From Pseudoflavonifractor sp. An184 (lineage in GTDB: Bacteria; Bacillota; Clostridia; Oscillospirales; Oscillospiraceae): a DNA stretch of 40,879 nucleotides. The DNA lies in the NCBI RefSeq assembly GCF_002160305.1, contig NZ_NFKI01000031.1, positions 1 to 40,879 on the forward strand, written 5' to 3'. Numbering within the stretch: position 1 is the first letter of the stretch; each line of letters opens with the position of its first letter. A program made the translations under genes and the position numbers. The notes beneath the pieces are model-generated. The model worked only from the letters and a program-made list of their open reading frames with translations, ran no database searches and was not told where the DNA came from. Below, one piece after another: positions 23,995 through 32,905 of the stretch.

Positions 23995-25170
23995 TTACTC
24001 GATTACTTCAAACGCAGGTGCTTCCACCACCATGTAGGTCAGCCGGATACGCCGCCCGGCGTGCTTGGTTTTGTTCTCATACTTTACCTGATGTTCTTCC
24101 AACAGGCGGCTGGCATTCACATTCAGATGCTTGGTGAGCCGATTTACCGCCATATCTGTTTGAATTGCCTGGGCCAGCTCGGTGGGACTGCCTTCCCATT
24201 CGCGGTTGTCAGCAGATACGATCTTTGCTACGGCTTCCAGTACCGGGTCTGGAGGCTGCTTCCAAAGCTCATTCTCTGCATGGTCAAGCCCCCAAACTAG
24301 GCTCTCTTGGTCTTTGCTCAGATACAACCGCTGATCCGGCTGGTCTCTGCCTACCACTTCCAAGGTGGCCCTGCTATCCGTCCGCTTTTCCTTCTGCATC
24401 AGGAGCGCACCATCCGCACAGCCCAGCAAGCCCGTGGTGCCGGAAATCATTTCAAAGCTATCTCCCGCAGGTTGCTTTCTGGTGTGGTGGACAATCAGGA
24501 CGCAAACGCCATATCGGTCAGCAAATTGCTTCAGCTTGCCGATTACCTCATAGTCGCTGGAGTAGCTGTAACTATCGCTCACTGCCTCCCGGACTTTTTG
24601 CAGGGTATCCACGATAATCAGCTTGGTATCACTGTGTTCCCGAACAAACTTTTCCAGCTGTTCATCTAGGCCACCACCGATCATTTTAGCGCTGGTAGCG
24701 AAGTGGAGGGAGCTTGTCCCCTCCACACCGAACATACGGAACATCCGGCGCTGCAGGCGGCTCTCGTCATCTTCCAGCGCCAGATAGAGAACCGTTCCCT
24801 GATGTACTTTGTAGCCCCACAGGTCTTGCCCGGTACTGACATGGTGGGCGATCTGTGCAACCAAGAAGGACTTGCCGATTTTGGGCGCTCCGGCAAGGAT
24901 GTACGCTCCTGTATAGAGCAGATTTTCAATCACCGCAGACTTGCCCTCGAACACATTGTCCATCAGCTCGTCCAGGGTCACAGTATGCAGGTAAGCTGGG
25001 TCGCTCATGCGGCGCATCTTTCGGTAAAGTTCCTCCAAATCTCTTCCTGGGGAATTGCTTTTTTCGTCCGGGTCTGGTATAGTGGTCTTGGAATTTTGAG
25101 AGATTGACTGCCCATCATCTGCGCCAACAGATGAGCCCTGGGCGGTCATTTTCTTTTTTTCATTGATCAT
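23995..25170 (-). CDS. RepA-like (AAA_25/RecA-fold) hexameric helicase ATPase
   Basis: A 391-residue ATPase of the RepA/AAA_25 type. Walker A is GAPKIGKS (94-101), Walker B is LIIVDT, and the block VCVLIVHHTRKQPAG is typical of the group. The last 80 residues probably form a winged-helix region. Related proteins unwind plasmid origins or act as accessory ATPases in integrative elements. The ATG at 25170 lies inside the end of the upstream gene (11-base overlap), with AGGAGG 9 bases before it, so the two are coupled. The iteron-like array directly downstream supports a replication role; this is inference. Confidence 0.8.
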   Translation of the reverse strand: MINEKKKMTAQGSSVGADDGQSISQNSKTTIPDPDEKSNSPGRDLEELYRKMRRMSDPAYLHTVTLDELMDNVFEGKSAVIENLLYTGAYILAGAPKIGKSFLVAQIAHHVSTGQDLWGYKVHQGTVLYLALEDDESRLQRRMFRMFGVEGTSSLHFATSAKMIGGGLDEQLEKFVREHSDTKLIIVDTLQKVREAVSDSYSYSSDYEVIGKLKQFADRYGVCVLIVHHTRKQPAGDSFEMISGTTGLLGCADGALLMQKEKRTDSRATLEVVGRDQPDQRLYLSKDQESLVWGLDHAENELWKQPPDPVLEAVAKIVSADNREWEGSPTELAQAIQTDMAVNRLTKHLNVNASRLLEEHQVKYENKTKHAGRRIRLTYMVVEAPAFEVIE

Positions 25171-25495
25171 AGGCGAAATCCTCCTGCATCCCGTTCATAA
25201 TGGTGGCGATCATCTGGATGGTGTCCAGCAGCTCGCCGTTTACGCCCTGCCCAGCTTCGATCCGGCGGAGTTCGTCCAGCACGGCGGCCAGCTGGTCCCG
25301 CAGGGCCTTGTAGACCCTGGGGTTGCCCTGGACCACCACATCCCGTTCCAGCAGCCGCCGGATGATGTAGTCCTGCTTGGTCAGGCCTGTGAGCTTCACC
25401 AGGGCTTCCAGATGGAGGTCTTCCTCCGCCGACACCCGGAAAGCCACCGTCTTGTTCCTCCAGCGGTTGTGGTTATCGTAGTTCTTCTTGGACAT
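25160..25495 (-). CDS. Ribbon-helix-helix (MobC/relaxosome-like) protein
   Basis: A 111-residue basic protein. The segment RNKTVAFRVSAEEDLHLEAL and KLTGLTKQDYIIRRLL fits a ribbon-helix-helix fold, as in plasmid mobilisation accessory (MobC-like) proteins; a helical tail follows. I chose ATG 25495 because GGGAG lies 9 bases upstream, rather than an ATG inside the integrase gene. It sits between integrase and the RepA-like gene in one operon. No relaxase is visible in the element. Confidence 0.7.
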   Translation of the reverse strand: MSKKNYDNHNRWRNKTVAFRVSAEEDLHLEALVKLTGLTKQDYIIRRLLERDVVVQGNPRVYKALRDQLAAVLDELRRIEAGQGVNGELLDTIQMIATIMNGMQEDFAYDQ

Positions 25496-25499
25496 TTTC

Positions 25500-26582
25500 T
25501 TACACTCCCTTCTCATTTTTCAGTGAATCCAGCTTATCGGCCATTTCCACCTGACGGGTGGGGAACAAATGAGCGTAGCGGTAGGTGATGTCGATGCTCT
25601 CGTGTCCTACGCGCTCCGCAATAGCCAGGGCAGTAAAGCCCATGTCGATCAACAAACTGATGTGGCTATGTCTCAAATCGTGTATGCGAATCCTTTTCAC
25701 CCCAGTTTGCTTGCAGCCACGGTCCATTTCCCGGTGAAGATAGCTTTTGCTGATGGGGAACATCCGGCTGTCCGGCTCCACGCCATAGAGCTGCTTAAGG
25801 TAGTCCTGAAGCTCGTCACAGAGAAACTGGGGCATCTGAATCACCCGGTTGCTCTTTGGTGTCTTGGGGGTGGTAATGACATCCTGCTTGTTGAGCCGCT
25901 GATAGGACTTATTGATGGTGAGGGTGCGCTTCTCAAAATCGAAGTCCGCCGGGGTCAAGGCCAGCAGCTCACCCTCCCGGATGCCGCACCAGTAAAGCAC
26001 CTCAAAGGCGTAGAAGGACAGCGGCTTATCCATCATGGCCTCGGAAAACTTAGTGTACTCCTCCCGGGTCCAGAACAGCATTTCCTTCCGCTCCTCCGCC
26101 CCCATGTTGCCCGCCTGCCGGGCCGGGTTGAGGTTCAGGCCGTAAAACCGGGCAGCATGGTTGAAAATTGCACTAAGTTGATTGTGAACGGTTTTAAGGT
26201 AAGTTTTTGACAGGGGTTTGCCGTGACAGTCCCGCATCTCCCGGATCTCGTTCTGCCAGCGCATAATGTCCTTGGCTGTGATCTCCGAAAGCTTCCGCTT
26301 GGCAAAATAGGGCAGGATTTTCTTTTTGATAATGCTCTCCTTGGTGAGCCAGGTGTTGAGCTTCAACTTGGGCTTAATGTCCCTCTCATAGAGGGCGACG
26401 AAGCTCTCGAAGGTCATGTTCACATCGGCCTGCTTTTCCATCAGGAACTCCCGTTCCCATTCCAGCGCCTCTCGCTTGGTGGCAAAGCCCCTTTTGAGCT
26501 TCTGCTGGCGCTCACCTTTCCAGTCGGTGTAGCGGAACTGCACATACCAGGTGCCGTTGTCCTTGTTCTTAAACGCTGCCAT
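25500..26582 (-). CDS. int: Tyrosine recombinase/integrase of the guaA island
   Basis: A 360-residue site-specific recombinase that inserts and excises the element at the 3' end of guaA. Residues 1-45 form the arm-type DNA-binding domain (GTWYVQFRYTDWKGERQQKL), about 55-150 the SAM-like core-binding domain, and 165-345 the catalytic domain with Arg 202 (GIREGEL), HDLRH (His 301, Arg 304), His 327 (GHES) and the nucleophile Tyr 336 (YRYAH). All catalytic residues are present. GGGGGAG precedes the ATG at 26582. It follows the excisionase-like gene by 2 bases. Confidence 0.95.
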   Translation of the reverse strand: MAAFKNKDNGTWYVQFRYTDWKGERQQKLKRGFATKREALEWEREFLMEKQADVNMTFESFVALYERDIKPKLKLNTWLTKESIIKKKILPYFAKRKLSEITAKDIMRWQNEIREMRDCHGKPLSKTYLKTVHNQLSAIFNHAARFYGLNLNPARQAGNMGAEERKEMLFWTREEYTKFSEAMMDKPLSFYAFEVLYWCGIREGELLALTPADFDFEKRTLTINKSYQRLNKQDVITTPKTPKSNRVIQMPQFLCDELQDYLKQLYGVEPDSRMFPISKSYLHREMDRGCKQTGVKRIRIHDLRHSHISLLIDMGFTALAIAERVGHESIDITYRYAHLFPTRQVEMADKLDSLKNEKGV

Positions 26583-26584
26583 GA

Positions 26585-26788
26585 TTACTCCCCCTTTCTC
26601 GCTGTTTCGGTTCTCGTGCCATAAAACTTCTCGTGGAAGAACTTGCGGTCGATCCGGCCGGAAATCGTGATGCAGCCGGTTTTCGCCAGTTCCTCGTTCA
26701 TCTGCCGGATGAGCTTATAGGCGTAGGGTACGGACACCCCCAGCTCCTCGGCCACTTCATTGACGCGCATAAAAATCTGGTTTGCCAT
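26585..26788 (-). CDS. xis: Excisionase-like small HTH protein
   Basis: A 67-residue protein with a MerR/excisionase-type helix-turn-helix (FMRVNEVAEELGVSVPYAYK followed by LIRQMNEELA) and a basic tail. Located directly upstream of the integrase and cotranscribed with it, it is the likely recombination directionality factor. GGAAGG precedes the ATG at 26788. Confidence 0.75.
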   Translation of the reverse strand: MANQIFMRVNEVAEELGVSVPYAYKLIRQMNEELAKTGCITISGRIDRKFFHEKFYGTRTETARKGE

Positions 26789-26929
26789 GATAAATACCTT
26801 CCTTTCTTAGTCGTTGGTGACTGTGGACTGCAAGCGTTGTGTTTCATAAATGCCTCCTTACTTATGTCCGCCACTTTTTCTCTGTTTCGCAACCAAAAAT
26901 CTGGCGGGCCATTTGATGCGCTATATTAT

Positions 26930-27056
26930 CTAAGCTTATATGCTTAGTATTCTTATGATACTATACATATAAGCTTAGTTCAAGCCTTTTAGAAGAAATA
27001 TTATTAAATAAATTTGCTTAGATTACCTTGACAACACTAAGCAAATATGCTATGTT
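26930..27056. promoter_or_regulatory. Divergent promoters and repeated operators between xis-int and the cI-like gene
   Basis: An inverted repeat CTAAGCTTATATG (26930-26942) / CATATAAGCTTAG (26966-26978) and another TTTGCTTAG (27013-27021) / CTAAGCAAA (27037-27045) share the half-site GCTTAG. The minus promoter is TTGAAC (26978-26983), 17 bases, TATCAT (26955-26960); its spacer holds one arm. The plus promoter is TTGACA (27028-27033), 17 bases, TATGTT (27051-27056), overlapping the second pair. This is a phage-like switch in which one regulator can control both directions. Confidence 0.75.
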
Positions 27057-27091
27057 TCATATAAGAACAACCATAGATGGGAGCTGGATGT

Positions 27092-27580
27092 ATGGCGATT
27101 GGCGAACGGATTCACTTTTTCCGTCTTCTGCGGGGGATGACACAGAAATATCTTGGTATGGCGCTGGGCTTCCCGGAGAAGTCTGCCGATGTGCGTCTTG
27201 CGCAGTACGAAACAGGGTCAAGAACCCCTAAGGCCGATCTGACTGCTGCCCTGGCGCAGGTACTGGATGTCTCGCCCCATGCCCTTTCCGTCCCGGATAT
27301 AGACTCCTATATAGGGCTCATGCACACCCTGTTTACCCTGGAGGACAACTACGGGCTGAAGATCACGGAGCAAGATAGTGAGCTTGCCTTGCAGGTGGAT
27401 TTTCGCAAAAACAAGGATGCTGCCCGGCTGCATGAGATGCTCTGGGCCTGGCGGGAACAGGCAGCCAAACTGGAGGCCGGTGAGATCTCCCAGGAGGAGT
27501 ACGACCGCTGGCGTTACCACTACCCGGAGTACGACAGCAGCCAAATCCGCGCCAAGGTGCCGCCGGAGGGTCTGATCTAA
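27092..27580 (+). CDS. XRE-family (cI-like) regulator of the island
   Basis: A 162-residue regulator with an N-terminal XRE helix-turn-helix (about 1-65; GERIHFFRLLRGMTQKYLGM, then RLAQYETGSRTPKADL) and a C-terminal helical region ending in HYPEYDSSQ. ATG 27092 has GGGAG 10 bases upstream. It is divergent from xis-int and is driven by a near-consensus promoter overlapped by GCTTAG operators, so it most likely represses excision and its own gene. Confidence 0.85.
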   Translation: MAIGERIHFFRLLRGMTQKYLGMALGFPEKSADVRLAQYETGSRTPKADLTAALAQVLDVSPHALSVPDIDSYIGLMHTLFTLEDNYGLKITEQDSELALQVDFRKNKDAARLHEMLWAWREQAAKLEAGEISQEEYDRWRYHYPEYDSSQIRAKVPPEGLI

Positions 27581-27873
27581 CCCTCTCACTTGTAGGCCAC
27601 GGGAAAGGCCGTTTGTTGCGTAAAATCAGAAAATTCAGATAAATGAGAGCAAAATAAAAAAGGTCTAACTGATCAGCAAAAATCAGTTAGACCTTTTACT
27701 TATGAATAAAAAGATAAGGATTTTTAGGCTACTCGCAAGCCACCCGATTTTTCTTTTCAAACTCAATAAATCGGGATTTGACGAGTGCTATCAATCTGCT
27801 ATCAAATGGGGATTTGAAAAATCAAAAAGTCAGTATTTTCAAGGGTTTGCGGGCCCTCATATCCACTTTTTGC
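27581..27873. other. Right end of the island, non-coding, possible integrase arm sites
   Basis: Between the regulator and the guaA stop lie a terminator hairpin, two GCTATCAA repeats (27787-27794, 27798-27805), CAAGGGTTTGC (27840-27850) and an inverted copy of the GGGTGG segment of the left end (27737-27748). No gene is visible. Confidence 0.45.
27658..27697. terminator. Bidirectional terminator at the right end of the island
   Basis: A perfect 16-bp stem (27658-27673 with 27682-27697, arm AAAAGGTCTAACTGAT) closes an 8-base loop. It is flanked by A runs on the left and TTTT on the right, so it can end both the regulator transcript and the guaA transcript, replacing the displaced native guaA terminator. 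Confidence 0.85.
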
Positions 27874-27886
27874 TTATTCCCACTCG
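27874..27886. mobile_element. Right attachment site (attR core) inside the guaA 3' end
   Basis: TTATTCCCACTCG repeats 12644-12656. On the minus strand it encodes the final residues of GMP synthase (E-W-E-stop), so recombination here leaves guaA intact. Confidence 0.85.
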
Positions 27887-29415
27887 ATCGTGGCGGGGGG
27901 CTTGCTCGTGATGTCATAGCAGATGCGGTTGATGCCCTGCACCTCGTTGACGATGCGCACGCTGATGCGGTCCAGCACGTCGTAGGGGATCCGCGCCCAG
28001 TCGGCGGTCATAAAGTCGCTGGTGGTGACGGCGCGGAGAGCCAGAGTGTAGTCATAGGTACGCCCGTCGCCCATGACGCCCACGGAGCGGGTGTTGGTGA
28101 GGACAGCAAAATACTGGTTCAGGTTCTTGTCCTCGCCGGCCTTGGCGATCTCATCCCGAAAGATGAAGTCGGCATCCCGGAGCAAATCGGCCTTCTCCTT
28201 GGTGATCTCCCCGATGATGCGGATGGCCAGGCCGGGGCCGGGGAAGGGCTGGCGGGAGACCAGATACTCGGGCAGGCCCAGCTCCCGGCCCAGCTGTCGG
28301 ACCTCGTCCTTGAACAGCAGGCGCAGGGGCTCGATGATCTCTTTGAAATCCACATAGTCGGGCAGGCCGCCCACGTTGTGGTGGCTCTTGATGACGGCGG
28401 CGTCGCCGGAACCAGACTCGATCACGTCGGGGTAGATGGTGCCCTGGGCCAGGAAGTCCACGGTGCCGATCTTCTTGGCCTCCTCCTCAAAGACCCGGAT
28501 GAACTCCTCGCCGATGATCTTCCGCTTGCGCTCGGGCTCGGAGACACCGGCCAGCTTACTCAGGAAGCGCTGCTCCGCGTCCACCCGGACGAAATTGATG
28601 TCCCATTTGGCGAAGGCGGCCTCTACCTCGTCGCCCTCGTTTTTCCGCATAAGGCCGTGGTCCACAAAGACGCAGGTGAGCTGCTTGCCCACCGCCTCAG
28701 CCAGCAGGGCGGCCACCACGGAGGAGTCCACGCCGCCGGACAGGGCCAGGAGCACCTTGCCGGAGCCAACCTTCTCCCGGACCTGCTGGATGGCGGTCTT
28801 GCAGTAGTCCTCCATGGTCCAGTCACCCTTGGCGAGGCACACCTCATAGAGGAAGTTGCGGATCATGGCGATGCCGTTCTCCGTGTGGTTGACCTCAGGG
28901 TGGTACTGCACGCCGTAGAAGCCCCGGGCCTCGTCGGCGATGGCCACATTGGGGCAGGCGTCGGAGCGGGCGGTGAGGGCGAAGCCCTCAGGCACCTTGG
29001 CCATGTAGTCCCCGTGGCTCATCCAGGAGATGCCCTGCTGGGGCAGGCCATGGAACAGCTTGCAGGTGGTGTCGTAGTAGGTCTGGGTCTTACCGTACTC
29101 CCGGGCGGAGTCGTCCTGGGCCTCGGTGACCTGGCCCCCCAGCAAGTGAGCCATCAGCTGGCAGCCGTAGCAGATGCCCAGAATGGGCACACCCCAGGTA
29201 AAGATCTCCGGGTCCACCTTGGGGGAGGAGTCCAGATACACGCTGTTGGGGCCGCCGGTGAAGATGATGCCGATGGGATTCATGGCCTTCAACTCAGAGA
29301 GGGGAGTGGTGTAGGGCTTGACTTCGCAGTACACGCTGCACTCCCGCACCCGGCGGGCGATGAGCTGATTATACTGTCCGCCGAAGTCCAGCACGATAAC
29401 AGTCTGATGAGACAT
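27874..29415 (-). CDS. guaA: GMP synthase (glutamine-hydrolysing)
   Basis: A 513-residue enzyme converting XMP, ATP and glutamine to GMP, the last step of guanine nucleotide synthesis. The class I glutamine amidotransferase domain (1-195) has nucleophile Cys 82 (GICYGCQ) and the His 172/Glu 174 pair (YHPEV). The ATP pyrophosphatase P-loop is SGGVDSS (226-232), and the C-terminal dimer domain is complete and ends ATIEWE. The last codons and stop form the attachment core of the island. The start ATG at 29415 follows AAAGGG. Its promoter overlaps that of the small divergent gene at 29519. Confidence 0.97.
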   Translation of the reverse strand: MSHQTVIVLDFGGQYNQLIARRVRECSVYCEVKPYTTPLSELKAMNPIGIIFTGGPNSVYLDSSPKVDPEIFTWGVPILGICYGCQLMAHLLGGQVTEAQDDSAREYGKTQTYYDTTCKLFHGLPQQGISWMSHGDYMAKVPEGFALTARSDACPNVAIADEARGFYGVQYHPEVNHTENGIAMIRNFLYEVCLAKGDWTMEDYCKTAIQQVREKVGSGKVLLALSGGVDSSVVAALLAEAVGKQLTCVFVDHGLMRKNEGDEVEAAFAKWDINFVRVDAEQRFLSKLAGVSEPERKRKIIGEEFIRVFEEEAKKIGTVDFLAQGTIYPDVIESGSGDAAVIKSHHNVGGLPDYVDFKEIIEPLRLLFKDEVRQLGRELGLPEYLVSRQPFPGPGLAIRIIGEITKEKADLLRDADFIFRDEIAKAGEDKNLNQYFAVLTNTRSVGVMGDGRTYDYTLALRAVTTSDFMTADWARIPYDVLDRISVRIVNEVQGINRICYDITSKPPATIEWE

Positions 29416-29463
29416 AAGAGCACCCTTTCTTAAAAATTTTACCTGAGTTTTACTCCAGGATTC

Positions 29464-29514
29464 TTGTTGGGTGGAACGGAACCAATTATACTAAAGAAAA
29501 ACAAAGGAGGTGAA
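29464..29514. promoter_or_regulatory. Overlapping head-to-head promoters of guaA and the 26-codon gene
   Basis: Plus strand: TTGTTG (29464-29469), 17 bases, TATACT (29487-29492). Minus strand: TTCACC (29509-29514), 18 bases, TATAAT (29485-29490). The two -10 boxes share bases, so only one polymerase can be bound at a time. The guaA-side -35 is weak. Confidence 0.6.
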
Positions 29515-29518
29515 CAAT

Positions 29519-29599
29519 ATGGAGCTTCACTGGGACGCCGCCGCCGATCTGGAGGACCTGATCTACGAGTGCAAGGAAGTATCCGCCAGCGAGCGGTGA
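29519..29599 (+). CDS. 26-residue acidic microprotein, unknown function
   Basis: A short frame starts at ATG 29519 with a full-length Shine-Dalgarno sequence (AAAGGAGGTG) 6 bases upstream, a good promoter and a strong terminator 17 bases after the TGA. The product begins MELHWDAAADLEDLIYE, is acidic with one Cys, and could form an amphipathic helix. It is not a shadow of another gene: guaA and carB end or begin outside it. I recognise no family. The compact promoter-gene-terminator unit of about 145 bases may also act as a small RNA. Confidence 0.6.
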   Translation: MELHWDAAADLEDLIYECKEVSASER

Positions 29600-29616
29600 G
29601 CATACATTTTCTGGAG

Positions 29617-29642
29617 AACCACACCGGAGGGTGTGGTTTTTT
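29617..29642 (+). terminator. Terminator of the microprotein gene
   Basis: AACCACACC (29617-29625) pairs with GGTGTGGTT (29630-29638) around GGAG and ends in TTTTTT. Confidence 0.9.
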
Positions 29643-29655
29643 CGTATCCGGAAAA

Positions 29656-29686
29656 ACAGCCGGGGAGGGGAAGTATCCCCTCCCCG
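29656..29686 (-). terminator. Terminator of carAB
   Basis: On the minus strand CGGGGAGGGG pairs with CCCCTCCCCG (29661-29670 with 29677-29686, 6-base loop) and GCTGTTTTT follows, 13 bases beyond the carB stop. Confidence 0.85.
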
Positions 29687-29698
29687 AAGTGTTTGGGT

Positions 29699-32600
29699 TT
29701 AAATCTTGGTGATGTCGATGGGGGTCAGGTCCTCGCTGCGGCTCTGCTCCCGGACGGTGAGAACGGCCCGGGCGGTGTCGATGGCGGTGACACAGGCCAC
29801 AGAGTGCTCCACGGCGGAGCGGCGGATCTTGAAGCCGTCGCTGTCGTGCTTGCGGCCCTTGGTGGGAGTGTTGATGATCAGGTCCACGGTGCCGCTCTGG
29901 ATCATATCCAGAATATTGGGGTGGGACTGGGACACCCGGTTCACCCGCTTGCAGGCGATGCCGGCGGCGGTGAGAGCGTCGCAGGTGCCGGAGGTGGCGT
30001 AGATCTCAATGCCCATCTCCTCAAAGCCGCGGGCAATGCCGATCATCTCGGGCTTGTCCTCGTCCTTCACAGTGACGATGATCCGGCTGCCCCGCTTGGG
30101 CACCCGCAGGCCGCAGCCCTTGAAGGCCTTCAGAAGGGCCTGGGGATAGGTCTCGGCCAGGCCCAGCACCTCGCCGGTGGACTTCATCTCCGGGCCAAGG
30201 CCGGTGTCCACGTCGGTGAGCTTCTCGAAGGAGAACACAGGGGCCTTGACGGCGTAGTAGTCGGCTTCCTTGTAGATGCCGGTGCCGTAGCCCAAGTCCT
30301 TCAGCTTCTGTCCCAGCATCACCTTGGTGGCCAGGTCGATGATGGGCACGCCGGTCACCTTGGAGATATAGGGGATGGTGCGGGAGGAGCGGGGGTTGAC
30401 CTCGATGACATAGATGTCGTCGTTGTAGAGGATATACTGGGCGTTGATCAGGCCGATGACGTTCAGGTGCTTGGCCATGTTCTTGGTGTGCTTCAGGATG
30501 AGCTCCCGGTGCTTGTCCTCCAGGTTGATGGGGGGGTACACCGCGATGGAGTCGCCGGAGTGGACGCCGGCCCGCTCCACGTGCTCCATGATGCCGGGGA
30601 TGAGGATGTCCTCCCCGTCGAACACGCCGTCCACCTCCAGCTCCCGGCCCATCAGATACTTGTCGATGAGGATGGGGTGCTCCTGGACGGTCATGTTGAT
30701 GATCTTCATGAAGTCCTCAATGTTGCGGTCGTTGTAGGCGATCTCCATGCCCTGGCCGCCCAGCACGTAGGAGGGGCGGACCAGCACGGGGTAGCCCAGC
30801 TCGTTGGCCGCCTGCAGGGCCTCCTGGGTGGTGAAGACGGTGCGGCCCTTGGCGCGGGGGATGCCGCACTTCTCCAGAATCTCGTCAAAGCGCTCCCGGT
30901 CCTCGGCGGCGTCCACGCCGTCGGCGGAGGTGCCCAGGATCTGGACGCCCATCTCGGTCAGGGCCTTGGCCAGCTTGATGGCGGTCTGGCCGCCGAACTG
31001 GACCACGGCGCCCCAGGGCTTCTCCTGCTCCACGATGTTCTGCACGTCCTCGGCGGTGAGGGGCTCGAAGTACAGCTTGTCGGCCACGTCGAAGTCGGTG
31101 GAGACGGTCTCGGGGTTGTTGTTGATGATGATGGTCTCATAGCCCATGCGCTTGAAGGCCCACACGGAGTGGACGGAACAGTAGTCAAACTCAATGCCCT
31201 GGCCGATGCGGATGGGGCCGGAGCCCAGCACCAGCACCTTCTTGCGGTCGCTGGTCTCCACAGCCTCGTTCTCTCCGTCGTAGGAGGAGTAGTAGTAGGG
31301 GGTCTCCGCGTCGAACTCGGCGGCGCAGGTGTCCACCATCTTGAAGGAGGGGACGATGCCGTACTTCTCCCGCAGGGCCTTGACCTCGGCCTGCTTCATG
31401 CCGCACAGGGTGCCGATATAGCTGTCGGCGAAGCACATCTCCTTGGCCCGCTTCAGGGTGTCGGCGGAGGGCACGTCCTTGCACCGCTCCAGCTCGTTCT
31501 CCATGTCGATGATCCGCTGGAAGCCCTCCAGGAACCAGATGTCCATCTTGGTGATGTGGTTGATCTTCTGGGGGGAGAACCCGCGCCGCAGGGCCTCGGC
31601 CACCACGAAGAGCCGCTCGTCGGTGACCTGGACCAGCAGGTCCTCGATCTCGTCGGTATAGAGCCCCTCCAGCTTGTCCAGCTTCAGAGCCCGCACGTTC
31701 AGCTCCAGGGAGCGGATGGCCTTCATCAGGGCCCCCTCGAAGGAGTTGGCGATGGCCATGACCTCGCCGGTGGCCTTCATCTGGGTGCCCAGGGTGCGGC
31801 TGGCGGTGGTGAACTTGTCGAAGGGCAGACGGGGGATTTTCAGCACGCAGTAGTCCAGGGTGGGCTCGAAGCAGGCGGTGGTCTTGCCGGTCACCGCGTT
31901 GGGGATCTCGTCCAGGTGGTAGCCCAGGGCGATCTTGGCGGCCACCTTGGCGATGGGGTAGCCGGTGGCCTTGGAGGCCAGGGCGGAGGAACGGGACACA
32001 CGGGGGTTGACCTCGATGACCGCGTACTCATAGCTGTCGGGGTTCAGGGCGAACTGCACGTTGCACCCGCCCTCGATCTCCAGGGCGGTGATGATGTCCA
32101 GAGCGGCGGTGCGGAGCATCTGATACTCCTTGTTGGCCAGGGTCTGGGTGGGGGCCACCACGATGGAGTCGCCGGTGTGCACGCCCACGGGGTCGATGTT
32201 CTCCATGGAGCACACGGTGATCACGTTGCCGGCGCCGTCCCGCATGACCTCGAACTCGATCTCCTTCCAGCCGGCGATGCACCGCTCGATGAGCACCTGG
32301 CCCACCCGGGAGAGGTGGATGCCCCGGTCGGAGATCTCCTCCAGGGAGGCCCGGTCATAGGCGATGCCGCCGCCGGTGCCGCCCAGGGTGTAGGCGGGAC
32401 GGACGATGACCGGGTAGCCGATCTTCTCGGCGAAGGCCACGGCGTCCTCCACGCTCTCCACCACCTCGGAGGTGACGCAGGGCTGGCCGATGGACTCCAT
32501 GCAGTCCTTGAAGCCCTGGCGGTCCTCCGCCTTGCGGATGGAGTCGGGGCTGGTGCCCAGCAGCTTCACCCCGTACTTCTCCAGGGTGCCGTCCTCATAC

Positions 32601-32905
32601 AGGGCCATGGCCAGGTTCAGGCCGGTCTGGCCGCCCAGAGTGGGCAGGATGGAGTCGGGCTTCTCCTTCTCAATGACCTGAGTGACGGAGGGGATGTTCA
32701 GGGGCTCGATATACACATGGTCGGCGATGTCCTTGTCCGTCATGATGGTGGCGGGGTTGGAGTTCACCAGCACCACCTCAATGCCCTCTTCCTTCAGGGC
32801 GCGGCAGGCCTGGGTGCCGGCGTAGTCAAACTCGGCGGCCTGGCCGATGACGATGGGGCCGGAGCCCAGCACCAGAACTTTTTTGATATTCGGATTCTTC
32901 GGCAT
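29699..32905 (-). CDS. carB: Carbamoyl-phosphate synthase large subunit
   Basis: A 1068-residue synthetase that makes carbamoyl phosphate from bicarbonate, two ATP and ammonia supplied by CarA, feeding pyrimidine and arginine synthesis. It has two homologous ATP-grasp halves, each opening with a VLVLGSGPI block (near residues 10 and 560), the biotin-carboxylase-like block [10 protein letters not shown] and its counterpart [10 protein letters not shown], and the metal-binding ENPRxSR-type segments [14 protein letters not shown] and [11 protein letters not shown]. The C-terminal allosteric domain is complete. The ATG overlaps the carA stop by one base (TAATG). Confidence 0.97.
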   Translation of the reverse strand: MPKNPNIKKVLVLGSGPIVIGQAAEFDYAGTQACRALKEEGIEVVLVNSNPATIMTDKDIADHVYIEPLNIPSVTQVIEKEKPDSILPTLGGQTGLNLAMALYEDGTLEKYGVKLLGTSPDSIRKAEDRQGFKDCMESIGQPCVTSEVVESVEDAVAFAEKIGYPVIVRPAYTLGGTGGGIAYDRASLEEISDRGIHLSRVGQVLIERCIAGWKEIEFEVMRDGAGNVITVCSMENIDPVGVHTGDSIVVAPTQTLANKEYQMLRTAALDIITALEIEGGCNVQFALNPDSYEYAVIEVNPRVSRSSALASKATGYPIAKVAAKIALGYHLDEIPNAVTGKTTACFEPTLDYCVLKIPRLPFDKFTTASRTLGTQMKATGEVMAIANSFEGALMKAIRSLELNVRALKLDKLEGLYTDEIEDLLVQVTDERLFVVAEALRRGFSPQKINHITKMDIWFLEGFQRIIDMENELERCKDVPSADTLKRAKEMCFADSYIGTLCGMKQAEVKALREKYGIVPSFKMVDTCAAEFDAETPYYYSSYDGENEAVETSDRKKVLVLGSGPIRIGQGIEFDYCSVHSVWAFKRMGYETIIINNNPETVSTDFDVADKLYFEPLTAEDVQNIVEQEKPWGAVVQFGGQTAIKLAKALTEMGVQILGTSADGVDAAEDRERFDEILEKCGIPRAKGRTVFTTQEALQAANELGYPVLVRPSYVLGGQGMEIAYNDRNIEDFMKIINMTVQEHPILIDKYLMGRELEVDGVFDGEDILIPGIMEHVERAGVHSGDSIAVYPPINLEDKHRELILKHTKNMAKHLNVIGLINAQYILYNDDIYVIEVNPRSSRTIPYISKVTGVPIIDLATKVMLGQKLKDLGYGTGIYKEADYYAVKAPVFSFEKLTDVDTGLGPEMKSTGEVLGLAETYPQALLKAFKGCGLRVPKRGSRIIVTVKDEDKPEMIGIARGFEEMGIEIYATSGTCDALTAAGIACKRVNRVSQSHPNILDMIQSGTVDLIINTPTKGRKHDSDGFKIRRSAVEHSVACVTAIDTARAVLTVREQSRSEDLTPIDITKI

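Larger units (their letters stand above)
12644..27886. mobile_element. 15.2-kb integrative element in the 3' end of guaA, carrying restriction genes
   Basis: The element is bounded by a 13-bp direct repeat of the guaA 3' end. It has a tyrosine integrase, excisionase-like gene and cI-like regulator at the guaA-proximal end and a type I restriction-modification operon with an Mrr-type enzyme at the other. Base composition is lower in GC than the flanking core genes over the restriction genes. It restores an intact guaA reading frame and stop codon. No relaxase, coupling protein or type IV secretion gene is visible, so it is not self-conjugative; the ribbon-helix-helix and RepA-like genes hint at mobilisation or replication after excision. 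Confidence 0.9.

Noticed and set aside
12644-27886. Complete conjugative element (ICE)
   Set aside because: No relaxase, coupling ATPase or secretion genes can be found between the attachment sites.
12644-27886. Prophage
   Set aside because: The integrase and cI-like switch are phage-like, but there are no capsid, tail, terminase or lysis genes.
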